Assembly (NCBI GenBank): GCA_905160935.1
Contig: CAJHZI010000534.1
Location: forward strand, 2,123,934-2,187,933
DNA: 64,000 nt
Source: Enchytraeus crypticus
Taxonomy: Eukaryota; Annelida; Clitellata; Enchytraeida; Enchytraeidae
Reading direction: 5' to 3'
Shown piece by piece: positions 12,726 through 24,099 of the stretch (positions within the stretch are counted from its first letter, which is position 1; each line of letters opens with the position of its first letter). Both the position numbers and the translations under genes were made by a program. A model generated the notes under the pieces. It did no database searches, was not told the DNA's origin, and saw only the letters and a program-made list of their open reading frames with translations.

Positions 12726-13044
12726 ATTAGACAAGGATGATATTTATGTTGAGCGAGGGTCTCGTGGAAGACTGATGGTTGCTAGGAGGTTTGTGGCTCC
12801 AGTGTGTGTAGGCTATTTATCTGTAAACTCAATTACAGATCTCGAGGGTCTATAGCTGCCATCCATCATACCCTCAGACATATGAGATTTATCATTTGCT
12901 CGACTCATTTTCTACTAAAACAAAAGCGCGGCGGCGATAATACGAGATCGTATAGAGTTTCATCAGTGGTGCCCAGTTTCTATGACGAGAATTACATGTA
13001 TGTAGACCTATACATACAACTTTTTTAAAATCCAATAATAACAG

Positions 13045-13575
13045 CAATTAGAGTGCTACAGTCATCAATGACAACATCGAGCACTATTGAGACAAAATCA
13101 AGTCGGCGAGCAAAAAAGAAGGTCCAAAAACGGTGCCAATTCCAAAATCCAGAAATTCAGTCCTAAGTAAATCTAAACAACTTACATTGTGTGAAACTGT
13201 AAAGAGCTAACATCTAGCTGTCGAGTTGATTGCTATTACCCTGTTAGAACTATACAATGAGGGAGTTGTATTATTATACTTAGTGTTGGTCAGCCGATAC
13301 AACATCAGCAAGAATAAACTGCATTGATGACTCGAAATCTAACGTCTACTTGTAAATTGTATAGAACAAGGTGATAAATATGGAAAATTAGTAAATTACC
13401 CAAAATGAATGCAATGTATTTAAAGAATATCTTTGGACCGGTTTTCTTGATTTCAGAATTTGCACTGTTTCGTACCTTTTCTTTGTTCACCGGCTTGGAT
13501 TTGCCTCAATAGTGCTCATTATGGTCATGAACGTCGAATGGCTTCCATATTGAGTCGGCTCTGATGCTGCCAACT
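13045..13575. mobile_element. Dispersed repeat family A: a plus copy and a minus copy
   Basis: A copy at about 13045-13170 (plus) runs GAGTGCTACAGTCATCAATG, ACAACATCGAGCACTATTGA, then GTCGGCGAGCAAAAAAGAAG. A degraded reverse copy lies near 13435-13575. The family recurs at 31545-31660, 31730-31815 and 50811-50990 (plus) and at 32230-32560, 33870-33930, 46837-47115 and 61590-61840 (minus), with another plus copy at 62690-62815. With at least ten copies in 64 kb it is clearly transposed, probably a SINE or other non-autonomous element. Its class is unknown to me. Confidence 0.75.
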
Positions 13576-13934
13576 GTGGCCTTTGATTACAACAACTCAG
13601 AAATGATTGGCAATTATAAAACCAAGAATGAGAATCCGCGCAATAAATTATAAGGATTGAGAACCAGTAATCGTGTTTGCAAGGACTAGGCCTACGTTCC
13701 GCATTAGCAAGAATATATGGCTGAATTTCTTATTTCATTTCGAGTTTTATTTATTGTTCTGCATAAGCTTACATGTATTGATTTTTGCATTCATTCATCA
13801 CACATGATTTTGAGTTTGAAATATAATAATAGCAATAGGATAGTCTAAATGATATTAATTTGAAATTATTTTGAAATATGAAAAACTGTTATCCATGACA
13901 ACATCGAGCACGATTGACATAAGTACATTGCGCT

Positions 13935-14207
13935 ATTGAATGTCTCAATAGCGCAATGGTTAAGGGTATAGTTAACGCCATTAAGTATTAAATGACAGAC
14001 CCAGAGGTGAATCGAACTCTCGTGGGTTCGATTCCCAGCCGCGTTGACCTGAGAGTAAAATCTCGGACATTCACTGGACTGGCTACACGGAAAATGGACT
14101 AAATTGCCTAACGGATATAACATGCGGTATTAAAAGTGATAGATATCAACATAGTTGATCGTTTCACTATAATGTGTGTTATTATTATTATTATTATTAT
14201 TATTATA
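13935..14207 (+). mobile_element. tRNA-derived SINE, family 1, fullest copy
   Basis: The head carries an A-box-like TAGCGCAATGGTTAAGG (about 13950-13966). The B box GGTTCGATTCC sits within CGTGGGTTCGATTCCCAG (about 14023-14040). The two boxes are about 70 bases apart, wider than in a normal tRNA, so the head has an insertion. The body TGAGAGTAAAATCTCGGACA leads to AATGGACTAAATTGCCTAAC and ends GTTGATCGTTTCACTATAAT before an (ATT)n tail at 14178-14206. Other copies are at 4905-5128 (plus), 31208-31530 and 57190-57425 (minus). Confidence 0.8.
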
Positions 14208-14550
14208 AGACTACCGAAGAGTGAATTGAAGAGAATTCCAGATCGTCAATGCAGCATGTTGAAGAGAACCATTAAATAATTTAGAACGTTAAATAAGGTA
14301 AGCTAGGTCTGATTTGAAAATGACTTAAGAATCTTAAACTTTTGGCAGCTAAGCAAGGATATCGAAGTAAAATTATTTTTCTATTGTACATGTATGCAGC
14401 TGAGTGATTGCTTGTTGTTGTAGTGGCGAATTTTAATGTGCTCTTCTATTTCTTTACATTTCTGTGTTTATTGATTTCAGCAAAATAAAAATTTAAAAAT
14501 TAAAGCTCATCAGTTTCTGTAGATATTCTTATGCGAAGTTTATTTTCATT

Positions 14551-14616
14551 AGGACTATTTAAGAGATATTTTGAGGTATAAATTATTGTACCTCAAAATA
14601 TCTCTTAAATAGTCCT
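14551..14616. repeat. 28-bp perfect inverted repeat, 10-base loop
   Basis: The left arm (14551-14578) starts AGGACTATTTAAGAGATATT. The right arm (14589-14616) is its exact reverse complement. The loop is TAAATTATTG. No T-run or gene context makes it a terminator. It may be the tip of an inverted-repeat transposon or a hairpin RNA source. Confidence 0.85.
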
Positions 14617-15050
14617 TTAGTATGACCGATCAAGTTAAGATTAGGATATTTTGGGATGAGTAGATTAGAGCAGTAGGCCTTCTGAAGAAGTGTCGAGCTA
14701 TAATTGTTTACTTCTGCGGAAATAGTTTTAGAAGCTTTTATATTTTATTATTCAGTATTTTAAATTTTAATTAATTTAAAGAAATTATGGTTCATTTAAT
14801 ACTATGTTAGAAATCTTTAGACATTTAGGCTAATGTTAAAATTTCGTAGACTTAGTAGAATTAGTAGACTTTATTTAGTTTGGTATACTGCTGGATTTGA
14901 GCCTATTGATAGGGACGATTGATGCCGGTTTCACAACCTAAAAATTAACATAATAATTATATAATACCATGGTCTCTCTCCCATCGCCGTTTTACGTACC
15001 CCACCTCATAGCCATCACGCTTTATATTTCCCTCCATTCATCATTCTCTA

Positions 15051-15404
15051 ATGGATGAAATTCCGAGTACCGAAAGATGCGCTGTGGATTTCGAATTTTT
15101 GTTAACTACTACTTATGTTAAATTTTGCATCTTAACCCAACTGTCCCAACATTTACCAGAAGATGTAATAGTTGAAATTTATTCTAAAAATCCTTACCTC
15201 ACGCTCAAATCTTTGTGCTATTTGTTAAAATTAATGCAAATACTATTAAAATTCTATATTGTGATATTATTTAATCAAATTACATATTACATCTATTCAA
15301 AAATTATGGTTCAGCTGCCATTCATTCTACAGAATCTCAATCCCTATCTATTATGGTATTGTAAAGATAGGTCACGGAAAATCCTTAATACTTTGCTTCT
15401 TTAG
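15051..15404 (+). CDS. Possible upstream exon, unrecognised
   Basis: An ATG-initiated 117-codon frame. The first 55 residues or so (MDEIPSTERCAVDFEFLLTT onward, through LTQLSQHLPEDVIVEIY) have a plausible mixed, helical composition. The later part becomes hydrophobic and AT-driven, as if reading into an intron. It could be a 5' exon of the plus-strand gene starting at 16995, but I cannot identify a convincing donor-acceptor pair. It may equally be a chance ORF. The flanks 14620-15050 and 15410-16960 show no other gene. Confidence 0.25.
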   Translation: MDEIPSTERCAVDFEFLLTTTYVKFCILTQLSQHLPEDVIVEIYSKNPYLTLKSLCYLLKLMQILLKFYIVILFNQITYYIYSKIMVQLPFILQNLNPYLLWYCKDRSRKILNTLLL

Positions 15405-16994
15405 CTAATTCAGTTTGATTTATGCTGTTTAATTAATACTGCTCATGGAGAGTATCTTATGTGGATGCACACTCATGACGATTACTTTCAATTTTTTTCA
15501 TGCAAACTCAAAAAAGTAATAGGGTAAGAGATAGGGTTTGCCCATGAGGACCAAAAAGTGGGTAGGCAAGTGCCCAATAGGCTCTGCTGCTAGTGAACTT
15601 AATATAACATAATATTACAGACCTGGAGCAAGAAGCATGATGGATGCTTGCTTATTATAATGTGTATATTTTTGTTTGAGCTAATATTTGAATTAGGAAG
15701 GATCGAGTTAAGAATACTGTAATTAACAGTAGGTTAGGACTTAGGAAAGTCACGAGTAATGTAAAAGTTTGAGTATTTAGTGGGCATCGAGCTGAAGTAT
15801 ATATTATTTTTGGCAGACCTGCAATTACAGCTAATTTGTTACTTTAGTCATTTACATTTAAATTATAGCCAATTTAATACTATATTTGATCTATTTAATA
15901 TGTCTTCTGTTAAAGTTTTACTTTCTCTCTCTTAGTGCACTACTTACTGGCTGGTCCATGGTATATAATGCCTACACTCATCTCTATCTTCCATTTTCCA
16001 CTTCATGTCCATATACGAATGAATCTTTAAGTCATCTATAACATTCTTTTTGATATACCGTTATTCTTGAGCGATTCTGCTTATGATGAGATGCCTTCTT
16101 CAGATTCGACTAACATTGACTGGGCAGGGGCGTCATTCCTTGAGAAAACAATCCTGTTAACCCAAGCAGCTTGGTGTGTTATGAGATAGATTAAGCATAT
16201 ACTGATCCAGTCGAATTGATCTACTAATTGTTAAGTAGGGGTTGACTACCCAAGAATCAGAATTTATCATTGAAAGCTACACTACTGTATCGAAGTTTAA
16301 TGAATAAATGAATAACGTTCTCTTGAAATTAACTTAGTGTTCTAAACAGTTCTCCTTGCTAACATACAATGTGTGCAGACCTTGACATGTTGCTACTAAA
16401 TTGGTTATTTTATAGAGTTGTGCTCTATGGAAAGTGCAATGTTGAATCTAGATATCTATTATGTCAAACAGAGCAGGAGCAGTGACGTGAGGTTATTCTA
16501 GAATCATTTGTAGCTTATCTTTGACTTTCTCTTTAAACAGAGTGGTCTGTGAATCTTTTGAAAATTTTGAGTTTAATTAACCTAATTGTGGCTTTAATGG
16601 ATATCAGGAAATTCCTCAAATTATTTGAGTCGCATAGTATGAATCTTCGTCGATTTCTATTGTATATACTAACTTTTCAACTTGATTAGACAGTTTAATG
16701 ATAAATACTGACCAATAAGGACCCTACTGTATAATTTTGTTAATTTTGTGTCATGATTATATTTAGTATGGTATTAAAAATAGGATTTAAAGACTACTTG
16801 AGTATAATTTTCATTTTATGTTCTAGTTTTAAAATAATATGAGAAGATGGGAGATTATTAAATGTCATCCTACAGAATGTGAAATAGTTTAGCTGTTGTA
16901 TATCTGAAGCCTATTTCATATATATCACCCATCCTGCTGTTGGGGCAGTGTCTGCCACTTACATTGAAAATTAGATCAAATTAATGCTGTGAGC

Positions 16995-19900
16995 ATGGAA
17001 ACAGTAAAAACTGATATAAGAGAAACATCATGCATTGATAAATCACTCACTTCAGTAGGTTCAGAGAGTGAGAGTATGCAGCAGATATCTGCTGATGGAG
17101 ATGTTAGTAGTGAGTTTAACAGAACAAATGATGAAGTGACTGTTGATGACAGCAATAGAGACTGTGGTAGGGCTGCTCTCATCTCTGCTTCAGCTAATGC
17201 TACTGTTAGTTTAGCCAATGCAGGAGCTGATGATGGAGTGAATACAGGAGCTGTTAATGGAGTGAATACAGGAGCTGATGATGTAGTGAATGCAGGAGCT
17301 GATGGAGTAGTGAATACAGGAGCTGCTGATGGAGTGAATGCAGGAGCTGATGATGGAGTGAATACAGGAGCTGATGATGGAGTGAATACAGGAGCTGTTA
17401 ATGGCGTGAATGCAGGAGCTGATGATGGAGTGAATACAGAAGTTGATGATGGAGTGAATACAGGAGCTGTTAATGGAGTGAATACAGGAGCTGATGATGT
17501 AGTGAATGCAGGAGCTGATGGAGTAGTGAATACAGGAGCTGCTGATGGAGTGAATGCAGGAGCTGATGATGGAGTGAATACAGGAGCTGATGATGGAGTG
17601 AATACAGGAGCTGTTAATGGCGTGAATGCAGGAGCTGATGATGGAGTGAATACAGAAGTTGATGATGGAGTGAATACAGGAGCTGATGATGGAATGAATA
17701 AAGGAGCTACTGATGGAGTGAATACAGAAGTTGATGATGGAGTGAATACAGAAACTGATGATGGAGTGAATACCGGAGCTGATGATGGAATGAATACAGG
17801 AGCTAATGGTGGAGTGAATGCAGAAGCTGATGATGGAATGAATACAGAAGCTGATGATGGAGTGAATGCAGAAGCTGATGATGGAATGAATACAGGAGCT
17901 GATAATGGAATGTATACAGGAGCTGATGATGTAGTGAATGCAGGAGCTGATGGAGTAGTGAATACAGGAGCTGCTGATGGAGTGAATGCAGGAGCTGATG
18001 ATGGAGTGAATACAGGAGCTGATGATGGAGTGAATACAGGAGCTGTTGATGGCGTGAATGCAGGAGCTGATGATGGAGTGAATACAGAAGTTGATGATGG
18101 AGTGAATACAGGAGCTGATGATGGAATGAATAAAGCAGCTACTGATGGAGTGAATACAGAAGTTGATGATGGAGTGAATACAGAAGCTGATGATGGAGTG
18201 AATACCGGAGCTGATGATGGAGTGAATGCAGAAGCTGATGATGGAATGAATACAGGAGCTGATAATGGAATGTATACAGGAGCTGATGATGGAATGAATA
18301 CAGAAGCTGATGATGGAATGAATACAGGAGATGATGATGGAGTGAATGCAGGAACTGATAATAGAGTTAATGCAGGAGCTGATGATGTAGTGAATGCAGG
18401 AGCAAATGATGGAGTGAATGCAGGAGCTGATGATGGAGTGAATGCAGGAGCAAATAATGGAGTGAAAACAGGAGCTGATGCTGGAATGAATGGAGGAGCT
18501 GAGGAAGGAATGAACACAGGAGATGAGGGAGATTTGATAACCGAGGAGGAGGAGTGGGAGTTGATGATGATTGAGAAAGAGAAATTGCAGTCCCTCACAA
18601 TGGTCTGTATTCAGCTCATGTCTAGAGGAGCTCTCAATGCTGCGAGCACTAATCAACATGCTTCAGCAGAATCAAGTGAGGAAGGAAGGGCTGAGCTGAT
18701 CATTGACAGTGCTCTGATGAATCTGTCAGCGCATCAAACTGAAGCTGACCAAGTTGTGCCGGTAGTTGATAGTCTAACGACTGACCCAGTGAACCCTACT
18801 GACCCAGTGAACCCTACTGACCCAGTGAACCCTACTGACCCAGTGAACCCTACTGACCCAGTGAACCCTACTGACCCCGTGAACCCTACTGACCCAGTGA
18901 ACCCTACTGACCCAGTGAACCCTACTGACCCAGTGAACCCTACTGACCTAGTGAACCCTACTGACCCAGTGAACCCTACTCACCCTGCTCGACCTGACGC
19001 CATGCTGGCTGAGAGCACACGAGGGCTCGGCACTGAGTCATCTGCCGATCTTCACTCAGAGTTGTGCTTGAGCGAGACAGCGGTCGTGAAGTGTGAGAAG
19101 CGCTCAGTTCATTTAACCTCTGACTCTTCTGTTGAACGCCTCTCTGGTTCCTCAGTAACTGCTTCACTCGTAGGAGGCGCCTCTGAGGCTAACCACTCAG
19201 AGCTTGTCAACACTCCCCGCACGTTCAAAATACCGCAAAACCTTGATATTATAGAAAAGTCTGAGAGTACTGATGATTCTACAGGTGGCAAACAACTCAA
19301 GAATTCAGATAAATCAGTTGAAGTAGTGAGAGCTAAGTACACAAGTGATCTGATCAAAGCAGTGGCAGAATTGTCTGATGTAGCGGCCACTCACGAGATG
19401 ATTGAAGACTTTCCTCTGGTTGTCATTACAGCTGAGGCAGTTAGTGTTACTCTTATCCTATTACAGTTGTGTTACTCTTAACCTTTACTGCTATATAGCT
19501 GCGTTATGTGTACTGTATCTGTAGGCAGGTCCTAGGTACATATTCCAACTCAGAAGTCTCATTTCATGCTTAATGAGAGCACTCCATTGACCATTTAACT
19601 CCATCATAGTCGCTAAGTCTTTCCAAATCTTCCTGGTAACCTTTAGCTTGGAAAATACAACTTCTGAGGTGCTTTCCCATTCCCTTTCTCAATTCTTGCT
19701 TAGTGTTGATTGTTGTATTGTGTGTTCTACAGTATGTGATGATTGTAGATGAGCAGATATGAGCACAGTGAGGAGGTGAGACAGCTCTATGTGCTGATTG
19801 TAGATGAGCAGATATGAGCACAGTGAGGAGGTGAGACAGTTGGGTAGAGACCTGTTCAATCTCTTCAAGTCGATGTACATGAGAGCTGCTGGGCAAGACT

Positions 19901-22900
19901 TCATCTCTGTATTTCACTGCGCCGTCATAGAGAGACACAAGAGAAGGGTTTGTATGAAACTATCGCAGTGTATGTGTGTGTGTTAGTAGATATTAGGTAT
20001 ATTAGAGTTGGCCACTCACTGCTCTTTCGACTAAGTGCTGCTCTTTGAAGTGAGCCGGTATCACTCACAGCTCAGTGCTCTCTAAGAGCTGCTCTCAGTG
20101 TGCAGTTTTAGTTCAAGTGTTATAACACAACATGCTGCGCTGTATCGCATAACGACACAGTGCAGCATGTTATAATATAGCATGCTGCAATGTGTTGTTA
20201 TAGGGGCTTACATTGAAGTATAGATCGACATGCAGCGTGGTGTGATGAAACTGACTAAGAAATCACTATTTCTCAGGCCATGTAGATTAAGTGGAAGAAG
20301 CTGGCTGTCATGTAACAAGATTATTATTATTATTATTAAAAACGAAAACTTATATAGCAGTGTCATGGTCAAAATTGGTCTTTGAGACTATTTTACAGAA
20401 AGAGTTCTGAAGTAATAAGCTAAATAAAAATTATTACATTTAAATTTGAAATTTATATTTATTTACAATTGTGTCAAATAATTTTTATAAATGCAAAACT
20501 ACTGGTGATTTATCTCTAACATATAGTATGTATGTATTGTACTGTATCAAGCAATTTTTGCAATACTGCACTAATGGGTCTATACTATTTTACTTTAAAT
20601 AAATCTGTAATTATGTATGTAGCTAATTAGCAAGTAGGTCTGCAATTAAGGGACCTTTATTAAGTTAGTTTGAGTACATAAATGTTTCTCTTCATGCAAA
20701 GCCATTTCAGAGATGATGCTTAGGTAAGACTGGTGACCTTAGAGTCCTTGCTGTCGTACAGTGATATTAATAGTATTTATTGATTTTTCAGACTATCCCT
20801 TCATCGTTCGTATTTTGTAATGTACATTCATTCACACTTGTCAGTTTATAACACTCGTATATAGGGTTACCAGACGTCTAAAAAAATATAGCCCAACGCC
20901 TTAATGCAACTAGCATACAAATTACTCAATAGTGCATGAAACCTGCCCAACCAGCAACACTGGCTGACTCAGGAGTAGACTTTTAGAGGACCTAGACTAC
21001 TAGAAGGCGCGCAGGCCTACACATAGGCCCAGTACAATTACTGTAGCCAGTGCATGAGTCAGTCAGTTAAGAGCTAATTAAGTATTTCGTATGATGTTGT
21101 TGTTGTTATTGTTGTTGTTGTGGAATTGATGAAGATGGAATTATCTGAGACCAGTGTTGTTGTTGTTGTAGTTGATGAAGATTATTGTTGTTGTTGTTGT
21201 AGTTGATGAGGAATGTTTTTGTTGTTGTTGTAGTTGATGAAGATTGTTGTTGTTGTTGTAGTTGATGAAGATAGTTGTTGTTGTTTTTGTAGTTGATGAA
21301 GATTGTTGCTGTTGTTGTAGTTGATGAGGATTGTTGTTGTTGTTGTTGTTGTTGATGAAGATTGTTGTTGTTGTTGTAGTTGGTGAGGATTGTTGTTGTT
21401 GTTGTTGTAGCTGATGAAGATTGTTGTAGTTGTTGTAGCTGATGAAGATTGTTGTTGTTGTAGTTGATGAAGATTGTTGTTGTTGTAGTTGATGAGGATT
21501 GTTGTTGTTGTTGTTGTAGTTGATGAAGATTGTAGAGATGCTGGATTGTATTGACTCTGTGCCTGTGAGAGAGAGGTACGATGATCTCGATGTGTACAAG
21601 CAACGTCTAATCGAAGCCAGGAAGCAGTCAGAGTGCATGATGTCAGTGTGGATGAAGTTCTCCAGGAAGATGAACTTCACTGATCCGCACGTAGTCTGCG
21701 CTCCTGCCCCTCTCACTGGAGCTAAGAGTGAAGTGAAGCAGAGCGACTGTGAGGTCAAGGCCTGTGGTTGCTCGGAGGTTTCTGTACAGGCTCATAGGAG
21801 CTGCAGAGAGAGTAAGAAGAATGAAGTCACTACTAGTGGTACAGAAGTCATCACTAGTGGTATAGAAGTCACTGCTAGTGGTACAGAAGTCACTGCTAGT
21901 GGTGCAGAGGTCACTACTAGTGGTATAGTAGTCACAACTAGTGGTACTGAAGATGTAGCTAGAAGCACTGAAGCTACCGGTAATGATACAGAAGTGACAG
22001 CCAGATGTTGTAAGAACAGGGCTAGTGGCAGCAGAGATGAGCTGCGCTTCGACTGTTCTTACAAAGACAACAAAATCGACGTCAAGTTGAAATATGAAGT
22101 GAAGAAAGAGGAGAAGGGTGAAGTGAAGAAAGAAGTGAAATGTGCAGTGAAGAAAGAAGTGAAATGTGAAGTGAAGAAAGAGGTGAAATGTGAAGTGAAG
22201 AAAGAGGTGAAGTGTGAGCTGAAGAAAGAGGTGAAGATGGAAAACTTTGAGGATAGAGTGGAGAAAAGACTGGAGTGGATTGGTAGTGGTCAGCTGTTGT
22301 GTCTAGACGGTAGTGAAGGTGATTGTGGAGAGTTCACTAGGGATGTGCAAAGTGATTCGATGAAGAGGGAAGTGATGGTAAAGTCTGAACCACCGGACTA
22401 TGTAGAGTTTAGTGACAGCACAAGCTCTGCTGGCTGGCAGGTGGTTAGAGGCAAAGGAGCCTTGGCTGCACGTAAGAGACGCAGGGTAAGTTCAGGAGGA
22501 AAGTATGCTGAAATGGTTAGTTCAGAGAGAACCGACCTCTATGTAGGAGCTGATAATGTTGGAAGTTGTATTAAACCAGAAGTGACAAGTGATAGAAGTT
22601 CTGCTTCACTTCAGCGCCATCATAGGAAGACACCCGGGTGTGATGAGAGAGAGAGCCGAGAGAAGAGAGTGAGAGGTTGTGGTGCAGTGGTTAAGTGTGA
22701 GAGCTCGTGTGATGATAGAGAGAGAGAACGTGGTACTGGTACACACACGGGCAACGATGTTAAGAGACAGAGAACTAAGAGGTGTCTAGATGACAGTAGA
22801 CAAACAGTTGGTAGTATAAAGAGTGAAATTGAGAGTGATGCGATAGATAGAAAGTTGAAAAGAACGACAGAAAGAACGGTTAAGATGCCAGGAAGTGCTG

Positions 22901-23598
22901 TACGTTCAAGAAGACATGCTGAGATACACAACGATACTGTGAGTGAACTGAAGAGGGTGGGCAGTAAGACAGAGAGAGACACTAGAAGAAGATCTAGTAG
23001 AAGACTATGTGACGTGAGAGATGATGCTAGGATCCTAGCAAATGAGAGAACTACTGGAGAGAAGTGTAACAAGAGCAGAGTGTCTTGTGTCACAGGAAGA
23101 GCGGATGGGTGCAGTAGAGAGAGAACTAATGTCAGCAAGCAAAGTGCTACCAGAGCTTCTCTTAGCAATAGCGTTACCATGGAGATGAAACAACTTCCTG
23201 TAGAGACTAGGAGACGATGTAGGAGAGACACCTACTCTGCTAGCGCTGGTTGTCATGACAGCACTGGTGGAAGTAGAGTAAAGAGGAGGACAAGCAATGA
23301 TGACCTTGGAGATATCAAGGTCAAGGTGTCAGCTAGTGTTGGGTCTAACAGAGCTGAGGTGACGCAGGGTGGTGGAGTGCACGTCATGGCTGACGGTAGC
23401 ACTGGTGGAGGGAGACACTGCAGTGAGGGGGTGGGAAAGAGAACTCGTAGTTGTGCAGAAAATAAGAACAAGAGCAGAGGTGTGAGTAACGTAGTGAACA
23501 AGGACTGGAAGTTTCACTTCAGCTCTGAAACCATTTCTGGTCCAGAGTTTAACTGGAGCAGTGAAAGGAGCAATGAGAGACATATGAGCATAGAGTAA
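16995..23598 (+). CDS. Large repeat-rich, probably nuclear protein of unknown family (3 exons, about 1555 aa)
   Basis: I do not recognise this family. Proposed exons are 16995-19439 (donor GCA|GTTAGT), 19804-19947 (AGG|GTTTGT) and 21520-23598, all phase 0. The ATG at 16995 follows an in-frame TGA at 16965; an upstream exon is possible. Residues about 73-512 are some 55 copies of an acidic octapeptide like DDGVNTGA. Residues about 596-663 are eleven DPVNPT hexapeptides. Exons 2 and 3 join to a compact helical segment (LGRDLFNLFKSMYMRAAG, then ERYDDLDVYKQRLIEARKQS) of about 95 residues, the only part that looks folded. Further tandem repeats follow: VTTSGTE at about 21825-21960 and EVKKEVKC at about 22095-22240. 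The C-terminal 400 residues are Arg/Ser/Lys-rich with basic runs such as ARKRRRV that resemble nuclear localisation signals. Nuclear location is inference. Confidence 0.65.
17212..18985 (+). repeat. Coding minisatellites: 24-bp array with higher-order structure, then 18-bp array
   Basis: 17212-18530 is a 24-base unit array (near GATGGAGTGAATACAGGAGC plus TGAT), one octapeptide per unit. A block starting GTTAATGGAGTGAATACAGG at 17254 recurs at 17470, giving a higher-order period of 216 bases (nine units). A related block appears again near 17914. 18781-18984 is an 18-base array (GACCCAGTGAACCCTACT), about eleven near-identical copies. The array is also open in two antisense frames (482 and 540 codons); these are shadows. 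Confidence 0.9.
19741..19850 (+). repeat. Tandem duplication of an exon 2 acceptor (55-bp period)
   Basis: The sequence GATTGTAG, then ATGAGCAGATATGAGCACAG, then TGAGGAGGTGAGACAG occurs at 19741 and again at 19796. The unit contains the proposed acceptor (TAG before 19804) and the first 36 bases of exon 2. The upstream copy is therefore a decoy acceptor; using it would shift the frame because 55 is not a multiple of three. Confidence 0.8.
19990..21060 (+). other. Intron 2 of the unknown gene, no other feature
   Basis: AT-rich intronic sequence between exons ending at 19947 and starting at 21520. It holds scattered short GT and ATT runs and no recognised mobile element. The final 450 bases are the acceptor-bearing array listed separately. 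Confidence 0.4.
21070..21530 (+). repeat. Acceptor-bearing minisatellite before exon 3
   Basis: About a dozen units of (TTG)n-TAG-TTGATGAAGATTG, each 27-45 bases, differ mainly in TTG number. The last unit is the real 3' splice site: TTGTTGTTGTTGTAG before 21520, followed by TTGATGAAGATTGTAGAGAT of exon 3. Each unit thus carries a potential acceptor and the first four codons (LMKI) of the exon. Confidence 0.85.
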
Positions 23599-23739
23599 CG
23601 TGAGCAGTGAACGGTGCAATGAGAGACATATGAACATAGAGTCAGATGGAGAACGATCAGTTTTGAAATAATTGGCTGGTGGTAGAGAGTGGTCGATTGA
23701 TAAATTCTGCTGGTGGTATGGAATACTTGCAGGGAAGTG

Positions 23740-23785
23740 ATTTAGATGGTACACGCCTGTCACTACAGGCGTGTACCATCTAAAT
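23740..23785. repeat. 21-bp perfect hairpin downstream of the unknown gene
   Basis: The left arm 23740-23760 begins ATTTAGATGGTACACGCCTG. The loop is CACT (23761-23764). The right arm 23765-23785 is the exact reverse complement. It lies about 140 bases after the stop codon, so probably in the 3' UTR. No T-run follows. It could stabilise the transcript or be transposon debris. Confidence 0.8.
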
Positions 23786-24099
23786 GATGATACATGAAGT
23801 TTGTGATACGAGATTGCTAAGTGTTACGCTATTGACTGATGTGTGTGTGTGATAATTTATCGTGTGCATTGTCATTTATTATAATTATGGGTGCTCTTTG
23901 ATTTCTTGGTTGTGTTAATTTAAATGTGTTGATATGGTGGTTGTGTTAATTTAAATGTAGTTTTTAGATATTTAATTCATTTCAACTGAAGACGTTAAGT
24001 TGTAGTTGAATTGTTTTATGTTTTTATTGTTTTGATAAGATTGTTACTAGTGTTAACGAGGTTTCGTGTATTGTACTACATGTATTGATGCTATGAAAA

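Noticed and set aside
16976..18659. Two long antisense ORFs (540 and 482 codons) opposite the 24-bp array
   Set aside because: They exist because the 24-base unit has no stop in these frames. Composition is pure repeat, and the plus frame alone continues into non-repeat, coding-like sequence on both sides.
21106..21758. Gln/Ser/Asn-rich minus ORFs of 165 and 205 codons
   Set aside because: Produced by the TTG-TAG acceptor array read on the reverse strand.
22620..23763. Leu/Ser-rich minus ORFs opposite exon 3 of the unknown gene
   Set aside because: Shadows of an Arg/Ser/Lys-rich coding exon; no domain or supporting motif.
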